A stretch of 11,839 nt of DNA, from contig SKSH01000195.1 in assembly GCA_007118075.1 (NCBI GenBank), positions 1-11,839 of the forward strand, read 5' to 3'. The notes under the pieces are model-generated. The model ran no database searches and was not told the DNA's origin. It worked only from the letters and a program-made list of their open reading frames with translations. Shown one piece after another: positions 6,190 to 11,839 of the stretch (position 1 is its first letter; the number at the start of each line of letters is the position of its first letter). The translations under genes and the position numbers were made by a program. Source of the stretch: Halobacteriales archaeon (lineage in GTDB: Archaea; Halobacteriota; Halobacteria; Halobacteriales; SKSH01).

Positions 6190-6951
6190 ATGGTTGATGA
6201 GTTCGCGATAACGTTCCACAGTGACCCGTTGTTGCTTGGTGCACTGGTGCTTGTGTTGGCATTTGTCCACCTAGCGCCTCCGCATGTGCTCAAATCGATC
6301 AATATCACGCCTCCGGTCCTGTTGTCGGTCGCCGGTGGTGTCTCTATCATCTATGTATTCTTACATCTCTTTCCACTGCTCGATAAACATCGTAGTGCCC
6401 TTGACGGGGTCGTAGCCTTCGGTGTCTCGCTCAGTGAATTCCACATCTATGTGGTCGTATTCATCGGTATTGCCCTATATTATGGGCTCGAGCGATTGGC
6501 CATCGTCACAGCGGATACCGAACGCACAATCCCTAGAAATGACTGGATCTTTTGGACGCATATCGGCGGATTTGCCATCTACAATGTACTCATCGGATAT
6601 GCACTCATGCACGGTGAATTGGGAGCCCAAAATAGCATCCTCTTCACTATCGCGATGGCATTTCACCTCTTCGGCAATGATGCAGCCCTTGAACAACACC
6701 ACCAGCGACAGTACGATCGAATCGGGCGCTGGGTGTTGATGGCATCGGTTATCCTGGGAGCGGTCGGTGGCGTCATCATTCAGCTACACGAGGTTTGGTT
6801 TACCCTCCTGCTGGGACTCTTGACCGGGGGCATCGTTTTCAATGCCATCAAAGAAGAGCTGCCCGGATCTGGTGAGGGTCGATTCTGGGCGTTCTTCGTC
6901 GGATCGATCGGCTATGCGGTGATTCTGCTAGTTGCGACCCCACCGGTTTGA
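6190..6951 (+). CDS. Eight-helix membrane protein, ZIP-like metal transporter candidate
   Basis: The 253-residue protein has about eight predicted membrane segments, the number in ZIP divalent-metal transporters. Polar and histidine residues lie inside or beside helices: FVHLAPPH near the start, YVFLHLFPLLDKH in helix 2, EFHIY in helix 3, FWTHIGG in helix 4 and AFHLFGNDAALEQHH in helix 5. GGIVFNAIKEELPG in helix 7 resembles the G...EELPE region of ZIP proteins. The canonical HSxxDG/HExPHE pairs are not clearly present, so the ZIP assignment is inference. A GTG at 6106 would extend the frame by 28 residues. ATG 6190 is preferred because the added residues are polar and unlike a transporter start, and GGTGGTGA (6171-6178) is ribosome-site-like. 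Three sampled 60-base lines (6421-6600) are 48% GC, low for this window. GTG 6172 or 6175 cannot be excluded as starts. Confidence 0.6.
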   Translation: MVDEFAITFHSDPLLLGALVLVLAFVHLAPPHVLKSINITPPVLLSVAGGVSIIYVFLHLFPLLDKHRSALDGVVAFGVSLSEFHIYVVVFIGIALYYGLERLAIVTADTERTIPRNDWIFWTHIGGFAIYNVLIGYALMHGELGAQNSILFTIAMAFHLFGNDAALEQHHQRQYDRIGRWVLMASVILGAVGGVIIQLHEVWFTLLLGLLTGGIVFNAIKEELPGSGEGRFWAFFVGSIGYAVILLVATPPV

Positions 6952-6952
6952 C

Positions 6953-6965
6953 TTACTGACAGTAA
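6953..6965 (+). promoter_or_regulatory. 13-base palindrome upstream of the RNase J promoter
   Basis: TTACTG-A-CAGTAA is a perfect inverted repeat with a one-base centre, immediately after the stop of the ZIP-like gene. The centre is too short for an RNA hairpin, so it looks like a protein-binding site. It lies 28 bases upstream of the first TATA-like box, where archaeal activators often bind. A second odd palindrome, CTGA-G-TCAG, is at 6979-6987. No regulator can be named. Confidence 0.45.
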
Positions 6966-6992
6966 CGCGAACTGAAGACTGAGTCAGACCAC

Positions 6993-7016
6993 TTTAATAC
7001 TCGGCCCCCATTTAAG
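6993..7016 (+). promoter_or_regulatory. Two TATA-like boxes of the RNase J promoter
   Basis: TTTAATA (6993-6999) and ATTTAAG (7010-7016) are the most AT-rich hexamers in the gap, separated by a GC-rich spacer (CTCGGCCCCC). They predict transcription starts near 7023 and 7040. Both are far upstream of the ATG at 7172, so unlike most haloarchaeal genes this transcript should carry a long leader. Confidence 0.5.
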
Positions 7017-7036
7017 CGATTAGGACATCCCGCGGG

Positions 7037-7171
7037 TAGTGGTGTACCACTGGTGCGCCGCAGGCGGGGACGAGACCGACGTGCTGTAAGACGCCGGGGT
7101 CATCGTGACCCGTCTCCCCCGGGAGTTTCAACACCAGGACGGGGACGCAGTTTCCGTACTCGGATCCAACC
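7037..7171 (+). other. Long GC-rich, foldable 5' leader of the RNase J gene (or a separate small RNA)
   Basis: After the TATA boxes GC content jumps to about 66% (79 of 120 bases in 7021-7140), although no long gene fits. Possible pairings found by eye are: AGTGG/CCACT (7038-7042/7047-7051); CTGGTG/CACCAG (7050-7055/7132-7137), enclosing the rest; GGGG plus GAGAC (7066-7069, 7072-7076) with GTCTC plus CCCC (7112-7120); GGGTCA/TGACCC (7097-7102/7106-7111); and ACGGGG/TTCCGT (7139-7144/7151-7156, two wobble pairs). The first two share bases and are alternatives. No Shine-Dalgarno sequence precedes the ATG. A 15-codon frame, GTG 7042 to TAA 7089, lies within it. The folds are hand-drawn and not thermodynamically tested. 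Confidence 0.4.
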
Positions 7172-8518
7172 ATGGAAATCGAGATAGCAACAATTGGCGG
7201 ATACGAAGAGGTCGGTCGCCAGATGACGGCAGTTCGCGCAGGCGATGATGTCGTCATCTTCGACATGGGACTGAACCTCTCGAAGGTACTGATTCACGAG
7301 AACATTGAGACAGAGAAGATGCATAGTCTGGACCTCATCGACATGGGGGCCATCCCGGACGACCGCGTCATGTCTGATCTAGAGGGGACGGTCAAGGCGA
7401 TCGTTCCAACACATGGGCACCTCGACCACATCGGGGCAATCAGCAAGTTGGCACACCGGTACAATGCACCGGTGGTCGCCACCCCGTTCACCATCGAGCT
7501 CGTCAAACACGAACTCGAGGACGAGCAGAAGTTCGGGTTCGACAACGAACTCATCAAGATGGAGGCGGGAGAGACGATGCAGATCAGTGACGACGTCCAC
7601 CTGGAATTCGTCAACGTGACGCACTCGATCATCGATGCTATCAATCCGGTCCTGCATACCCCCGAGGGAGCGATTGTATACGGGCTGGACAAGCGTATCG
7701 ACTACACGCCCGTCCTCGGCGATCCCTTCGACATCAAGCGCTTTGAGGAGATCGGCCGGGAGGGCAACGGTGTCCTCTGTTACATCGAGGACTGCACGAA
7801 TGCCGATGCGAAGGGGCGTACCCCAAGTGAGTCCATTGCCAGGCATCATCTTCGAGACGTGCTGATGAGCATGGAGGACTATGATGGTGGTATCGTCGCG
7901 ACAACCTTCTCCAGCCATATCGCCAGGGTGAAGAGCCTGGTCGAGTTCGCCAAGGAGATTGGCCGCCAGCCGGTACTGCTTGGACGGTCGATGGAGAAGT
8001 ATTCGGGAACGGCAGAGCGGCTCAACTACGTCGAGTTTCCCGATGACCTCGCGATGTTCGGTCACCGCAAGTCGGTCGATCGGATGTTCAACCGGATCAT
8101 GAAGGATGGAAAAGAGAAGTATCTCCCAGTCGTGACCGGTCATCAGGGTGAGCCGCGAGCGATGTTGACCCGAATGGGCCGCGGTGAGACACCATTTGAG
8201 CTCGATGACGGTGACAAGGTGATCTTCTCCGCACGGGTCATCCCGGAACCTACCAACGAGGGGCAACGCTACCAGTCTGAACGCCTGCTTCAGATGCAAG
8301 GGGCGAGGATCTACGACGACATCCACGTCTCCGGCCATCTTCGTCAGGAGGGGCACTACAAGATGATCGATGCGCTACAACCACAGCACATCATCCCTGC
8401 CCATCGAGAACTTCGAGGTGCAGCATCCTACATCGATTTGGCGGAATCTGAAGGATACGTTGCTGGGCGTGACCTACACATCTCCCGCAACGGTAACCTC
8501 ATCACCATAGTCGAATGA
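7172..8518 (+). CDS. rnj: Ribonuclease J (beta-CASP metallo-beta-lactamase RNase)
   Basis: This 448-residue protein has the metallo-beta-lactamase zinc motif THGHLDH with His81, His83, Asp85 and His86. It also has NVTHSIIDAI, IVATTFSSHIARV and TGHQGEPRAMLTRM, which mark the beta-CASP insertion. Near the end, VSGHLRQEGHYKMI and IIPAHRELRG carry the last zinc histidines. Archaeal RNase J is a 5'-to-3' exonuclease that degrades mRNA and processes rRNA. Older haloarchaeal annotations call it an mRNA 3'-end processing factor homologue. The start MEIEIATIGGYEEVGRQ is the family's usual one, and no ATG, GTG or TTG lies further upstream in frame after the stop at 7106-7108. The last codons overlap the GGPP synthase start by ATGA, so the two are co-translated. 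Confidence 0.96.
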   Translation: MEIEIATIGGYEEVGRQMTAVRAGDDVVIFDMGLNLSKVLIHENIETEKMHSLDLIDMGAIPDDRVMSDLEGTVKAIVPTHGHLDHIGAISKLAHRYNAPVVATPFTIELVKHELEDEQKFGFDNELIKMEAGETMQISDDVHLEFVNVTHSIIDAINPVLHTPEGAIVYGLDKRIDYTPVLGDPFDIKRFEEIGREGNGVLCYIEDCTNADAKGRTPSESIARHHLRDVLMSMEDYDGGIVATTFSSHIARVKSLVEFAKEIGRQPVLLGRSMEKYSGTAERLNYVEFPDDLAMFGHRKSVDRMFNRIMKDGKEKYLPVVTGHQGEPRAMLTRMGRGETPFELDDGDKVIFSARVIPEPTNEGQRYQSERLLQMQGARIYDDIHVSGHLRQEGHYKMIDALQPQHIIPAHRELRGAASYIDLAESEGYVAGRDLHISRNGNLITIVE

Positions 8519-9540
8519 GCGACTCGGCCGACAACTGGGAGGTTCAATCGATCATCGAAGATCGCCGTGCGGTAGTCAATGCGGCGTTCCCCGAGGAACT
8601 CCCGGTAGTCGACCCCGAGCGGCTCTGGTCGGCATCGCGCTATCTCATCGATGCCGGCGGCAAGCGCCTTCGACCGACGGTTTTGTTGTTGACTGCTGAA
8701 GCGCTAGCCGATGTGGTGCCGGGATCTATCTCGTATCGTGCCTTTCCTGATCTCGATGGACAGTCGTTGGATATCCTCTCCGCAGCGCTCAGTGTGGAGA
8801 TCATCCAGACGTTCACCTTGATCCACGACGATATCATGGACGATGATCGATATCGACGTGGAGTCGAAACGGTTCATGAGGCATATGATCTTGAGACAGC
8901 CATCCTCGCTGGTGACACGTTGTATGCGAAGTCGTTCGAGATCATGCTCAACACCGACACCGAGATGGATCGGGTGCTCAGATCGGTCCGGCTCCTTGCC
9001 GAAACCTGCACCGCCATCTGTGAGGGTCAAGCCCGCGATGTGGGGTTCGAAGGCCGCTCAGATGTCACGATGTCGGAGTATGCCCACATGATCGAAGAGA
9101 AGACTGCCGTCCTTTACGCCACCTCTGCTGCACTCCCTGGGATCCTCCTTGGCTCACCAGATGAGACCGTTGACGCACTGTACGAGTTCGGGATGGAGTT
9201 CGGTCGAGCCTTCCAGATCAAGGATGATGTACTCGATTTGACCACCGACACGTCCACGCTCGGGAAGGATCAAGCGAGTGATCTACTGGAGGGTAAAAGG
9301 ACGGCGGTAACCATCCATGCACAGGAGGCTGGTATCGATGTCGACAATCTCCTCGAGGAGGCTGGCTCGGTTGAGGCGGCGGTGGCGAAACTCGACGAGG
9401 TAGGGAGCATCCGTCATGCAGAATCGTTGGCACAACAGTATATCGATGATGCCAACGAGCGTCTCGAGGTCCTTCCTGACAACCAGGCGACCTCGTTACT
9501 CGTGGACCTCTCACAGTTCATCATCGACCGCGATTATTGA
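8515..9540 (+). CDS. idsA: Geranylgeranyl diphosphate synthase (short-chain isoprenyl diphosphate synthase)
   Basis: This 341-residue trans-prenyltransferase condenses isopentenyl diphosphate with allylic diphosphates to give the C20 precursor of archaeal ether lipids and carotenoids. GGKRLRP near residue 50 binds diphosphate. The first Asp-rich motif is DDIMD at residues 105-109, the second DDVLD at 237-241 in FQIKDDVLDL. Phe100, five residues before the first motif, is the bulky residue that sets C20 length in archaeal (type I) enzymes, so GGPP is the likely product. CEGQARDVGFEG, EKTAVLY and GKDQASDLLEGKRT are also typical. Start ATG 8515 overlaps rnj. With mvk and ipk this is the third isoprenoid gene of the window. 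Confidence 0.95.
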   Translation: MSDSADNWEVQSIIEDRRAVVNAAFPEELPVVDPERLWSASRYLIDAGGKRLRPTVLLLTAEALADVVPGSISYRAFPDLDGQSLDILSAALSVEIIQTFTLIHDDIMDDDRYRRGVETVHEAYDLETAILAGDTLYAKSFEIMLNTDTEMDRVLRSVRLLAETCTAICEGQARDVGFEGRSDVTMSEYAHMIEEKTAVLYATSAALPGILLGSPDETVDALYEFGMEFGRAFQIKDDVLDLTTDTSTLGKDQASDLLEGKRTAVTIHAQEAGIDVDNLLEEAGSVEAAVAKLDEVGSIRHAESLAQQYIDDANERLEVLPDNQATSLLVDLSQFIIDRDY

Positions 9541-9573
9541 TATTGCCGAGGGGAACTCTCCGGACTTCACCGT

Positions 9574-9607
9574 CGGGAGGTTGTCACCGCCAACCGGGAG
9601 CGTTTTG
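9574..9607 (+). promoter_or_regulatory. Probable gltX promoter region
   Basis: The 92-base gap before gltX holds two candidates. CGGGAGGTTGTCACC (9574-9588) resembles the mvk promoter sequence and would give a leader of roughly 20 bases. TTTTG (9603-9607) lies about 28 bases before ATG 9633 and would give a leaderless transcript. I cannot choose between them from sequence alone. Confidence 0.35.
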
Positions 9608-9632
9608 CCAACACCAGGCACAGATGTGACCG

Positions 9633-11348
9633 ATGGACGCCGAGCTCCGAGAACGGATCGAGGCCGAGGCGGAACGACACGCCCTCATGAACGCATTGTT
9701 GCATGAGGGGTCGGCCGACGTCGGTGCAGTTATGGGCCCGTTGATGGCTGAGAACCCTGCATTCCGGGAGCATGGAGATGCTATAGCCGGGGTCGTCGCA
9801 CCGGTTGTCGCCGAGGTGAATACTCTGGATGCAGACACCATGCGCGATCGTCTCACCTCGATCGATCCTGCGGCGGTTGCTGAGCTTGAGACGACCGATG
9901 ATACCCCTGACCATTCTCTCCCACCCCTGCCGAATATCGAAGAATACGAGCAGGTTAGAATGCGCCTCGCACCGAACCCGAACGCCCCGTATCACCTCGG
10001 CCACGCCCGCATGCCCGCCGTGATCGGTACGTACAAAGAGCGTTATGACGGCTGGATGCTCTGTCGCTTCGATGATACCGATCCTGAGACGAAGCGCCCT
10101 GACCTAGCGGCGTACGACCAGATCCTCGAGGACGTCGCATTTCTCGGGTTCGAACCCGATGAGGTCCTCATCGCGAGCGATCGCCTTGAGCTCTATTATG
10201 ATCACGCCCGGACGGTCATCGATGCTGGAGGCGCGTACACCTGCAGCTGCCCAGCAGGTGAGTTCAGTGAGCTCAAGGCGGCCGGCGAAGCCTGTCCACA
10301 CCGAGATACACCGATCGACACGGTGAACAAGGAGTTCGAAGAGATGGTCGAAGGGGTCGTCAGTTCTGGCGAGCGTGTCCTTCGGATCAGATCCGAGCTC
10401 GGCCACGATAACCCAGCAGTCCGCGATTGGGTTGCCTTCCGGATGGTCGACACACCCCATCCTCGTGACGAGGCGAAATCGTATCGCTGCTGGCCACTGC
10501 TCGACTTTCAGAGTGCGATTGATGATCACCTCACGGCGGTTACCCACATCATCCGCGGGATCGACCTCCAAGATAGTGCCAAACGGCAACGCTATGTCTA
10601 TGATTACCTGGATTGGACGTACCCGGAGGTCGTCCACTGGGGACGTGTCAAGGTCGACGAATACGACGTCCCACTGAGTGCGTCGTCGATCCGAGAGTTG
10701 ATCGAGGCGGGATCGCTTGCTGGGTGGGATGATCCACGTGCACCGACGATCGCGAGTCTTCGTCGCCGTGGCATCCGCGGAGAGGCAATCACCGCGGCGA
10801 TGGTCGAGCTAGGTACCTCGACGAGCAGTGCCGAGCTCTCGATGAGTTGGATCTACTCGAACAACCGCGACCTGATAGATACTGAAGCACCACGGGTATT
10901 CCTCGTCCGTGAGGGGCGTCCATTCGACCTCGAGGGTGCCACCTCGCCCGCAAAGGTACCGGTACACCCTGATCACGACGACCGTGGGGTTCGCCGGCTC
11001 GACCCACGAGATGGCGTGTTGCTCGAACCCGCCGATGTGCCCGCTCTTGGTGAGTCTGTCTGGCTCAAGGGGCTCGGTTGTGTCGTCCGTGGAGAGGATG
11101 ATATTCTCAGCCTCACCGATGACGGTATCGAGGTAGTCCGCGATGGTTCGGTCGACGTGATCCACTGGGTTCCACAGGGTGACACACAGCCAGTCGAGCT
11201 TCGTCGACCGACCGGAACCGTGACCGGCCTCGCAGAGGCTGGTCTCTCCTCACACGGTACAGACACGATGGTCCAGTTCGAACGGATTGGTTTTGCACGA
11301 ATCGATGAGCAAACTGAGCAGACGGTAGCCTATTTCGCACACCGCTGA
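9633..11348 (+). CDS. gltX: Glutamyl-tRNA synthetase, archaeal (non-discriminating) type
   Basis: Class I synthetase of 571 residues that charges tRNA-Glu. In archaea it also mischarges tRNA-Gln, which the GatDE amidotransferase then corrects. Residues 1-95 form the helical archaeal N-terminal domain. The HIGH motif appears as HLGH at 121-124 in APNPNAPYHLGHARMP. FDDTDPETKRP follows, then the catalytic core with HIIRGIDLQDSAKRQRY. The KMSKS position reads LSASSIRE (residues 348-355), with Ser where Lys is expected. GWDDPRAPTIASLRRRGIRG continues into the beta-barrel anticodon-binding domain typical of the archaeal/eukaryotic GluRS-GlnRS group. The start at ATG 9633 is the first that keeps the MDAELRERIEAEAERHAL start, and an upstream ATG at 9624 meets an immediate stop. 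It converges with the minus-strand gene 18 bases downstream. Confidence 0.95.
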   Translation: MDAELRERIEAEAERHALMNALLHEGSADVGAVMGPLMAENPAFREHGDAIAGVVAPVVAEVNTLDADTMRDRLTSIDPAAVAELETTDDTPDHSLPPLPNIEEYEQVRMRLAPNPNAPYHLGHARMPAVIGTYKERYDGWMLCRFDDTDPETKRPDLAAYDQILEDVAFLGFEPDEVLIASDRLELYYDHARTVIDAGGAYTCSCPAGEFSELKAAGEACPHRDTPIDTVNKEFEEMVEGVVSSGERVLRIRSELGHDNPAVRDWVAFRMVDTPHPRDEAKSYRCWPLLDFQSAIDDHLTAVTHIIRGIDLQDSAKRQRYVYDYLDWTYPEVVHWGRVKVDEYDVPLSASSIRELIEAGSLAGWDDPRAPTIASLRRRGIRGEAITAAMVELGTSTSSAELSMSWIYSNNRDLIDTEAPRVFLVREGRPFDLEGATSPAKVPVHPDHDDRGVRRLDPRDGVLLEPADVPALGESVWLKGLGCVVRGEDDILSLTDDGIEVVRDGSVDVIHWVPQGDTQPVELRRPTGTVTGLAEAGLSSHGTDTMVQFERIGFARIDEQTEQTVAYFAHR

Positions 11349-11366
11349 CCGTTCATCTCACACGTC

Positions 11367-11839
11367 TCAGCGTGCAATACGCCAGTTCCAAAGGGTTGCG
11401 ATCGCCTCGCGAAGGGCCGCCCGTGCATCACCGAGTGTCAAGTCCTGCTCCGCTGCTAAGGTCCACATCGGTCGTACCTGGAGGGTCCGGCCGACAAGTA
11501 GTTCGAGCTGGACCTCGGTGAGCGAGTCCCCGATACCATCAGCGAGCCCTGCGAGTGTCAATCGGGCGAAGACCTCAGGTGCAGTTGCGACCTGCCCTGG
11601 GCCCCTTACGGTAGCCTCAACAACCTTCCACATCCATTCAGGGACCGCGAGCGACGGTCGCTGTGTAGTCGCCGTGAGGACCGACTTGATGAGGTGTGGG
11701 TCGAGGTCAGCGAGGGCATCAGGGAACTGACTTGGGAGGCGCTCGAGCAGCCGTCGTTCGTGTCGGTCGATGAGCTTGGTACCGGATGTCGATGTCCCAT
11801 GCATGAGGATGACCGATTGCTCACCACTTCGTGGGTTAC
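11367..11839 (-). CDS. Unidentified protein, C-terminal part (probably truncated by window edge)
   Basis: The minus-strand frame ends at TGA 11369-11367 and stays open to the window edge. An ATG at 11804 would give 145 residues, but the 11 codons before it (PRSGEQSVIL and neighbours) also read like coding sequence, so the gene probably starts outside. I recognise no family. Visible features are a basic stretch (LIDRHERRLLERLP), then LADLDPHLIKSVL, PEWMWKVVEATVRGPG, PEVFARLTLAGLADGIGD and LREAIATLWNWRIAR. It is soluble and apparently helical, with Trp-rich patches and no metal- or nucleotide-binding motif in view. It lies tail to tail with gltX, 18 bases apart, so it is not part of that operon. 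Confidence 0.6.
   Translation of the reverse strand, partial: NPRSGEQSVILMHGTSTSGTKLIDRHERRLLERLPSQFPDALADLDPHLIKSVLTATTQRPSLAVPEWMWKVVEATVRGPGQVATAPEVFARLTLAGLADGIGDSLTEVQLELLVGRTLQVRPMWTLAAEQDLTLGDARAALREAIATLWNWRIAR

Noticed and set aside
6953..6987. TrmB-type regulator site (TACT-N7/8-GAGTA)
   Set aside because: TACT is present, but no GAGTA occurs at the required spacing.
7114..7125. CTCCCCCGGGAG as a terminator hairpin
   Set aside because: The loop would be two bases, no T-run follows, and it lies inside the RNase J leader rather than after a gene.
7037..7137. H/ACA guide RNA in the RNase J leader
   Set aside because: An ACA occurs at 7131-7133, but I could not find a proper lower stem, pocket and kink-turn before it. 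I also found no guide match by eye to 23S helix 69 or to the peptidyl-transferase uridines modified in haloarchaea. A covariance-model search could reopen this.
7012..7266. 84-codon minus-strand open frame across the RNase J leader and gene start
   Set aside because: It runs into the highly conserved RNase J N-terminus in antisense, its product resembles nothing, and long antisense frames are common in GC-rich sequence. The promoter elements also point to plus-strand transcription.
1..11839. Mobile element, CRISPR, toxin-antitoxin or defence system
   Set aside because: No transposase, integrase, repeat array, terminal repeats or defence motifs were seen. Nearly all genes belong to the conserved archaeal housekeeping cluster.

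Overview
The window is a stretch of archaeal chromosome, most probably from a halophilic euryarchaeon (class Halobacteria). The evidence is the gene order (rpoD, tRNA-Leu, rpl18e, rpl13, rps9, rpoN, rpoK, eno, rps2, then mvk, ipk, RNase J, GGPP synthase, gltX), the archaeal-type proteins (Rpb10- and Rpb6-like subunits, non-discriminating GluRS, type I GGPP synthase), and the strongly acidic proteins. For example, the first 50 residues of uS2 hold 21 Asp/Glu and no Lys/Arg. GC content looks moderate (high fifties by eye), lower than in many haloarchaea.

Bases 1-3862 hold the translation/transcription superoperon: the 3' end of rpoD, a tRNA-Leu(CAG), then rpl18e-rpl13-rps9-rpoN-rpoK-eno-rps2 with gaps from -7 to +7 bases and no internal promoter that I can see. 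rpoK is only 57 codons and easy to miss. Bases 3863-5646 hold mevalonate kinase and isopentenyl phosphate kinase, two steps of archaeal isoprenoid synthesis, behind their own probably leaderless promoter. Bases 5647-6951 hold two integral membrane proteins. One is a four-helix protein of unknown function; the other is an eight-helix, histidine-rich protein that resembles ZIP metal transporters. Each has its own promoter, and the region is rich in inverted repeats.

Bases 6952-7171 are a 220-base non-coding region with a 13-base palindrome, two TATA-like boxes and a GC-rich leader of about 135 bases that can fold. It precedes the RNase J gene, which overlaps GGPP synthase by ATGA. gltX follows behind its own promoter and faces an unidentified minus-strand gene that runs off the window.

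Functionally this is a housekeeping locus joining ribosome and RNA polymerase assembly, glycolysis (enolase), lipid precursor synthesis (MVK, IPK, GGPP synthase), RNA decay (RNase J) and Glu/Gln-tRNA charging. The core order matches what I know of haloarchaea. I see no defence system, CRISPR array, insertion sequence or integrated element. The least explained parts are the RNase J leader and the regulatory repeats around the two membrane-protein genes. Start sites differ from the longest open frames for eno, ipk and both membrane proteins; reasons are given in the entries.
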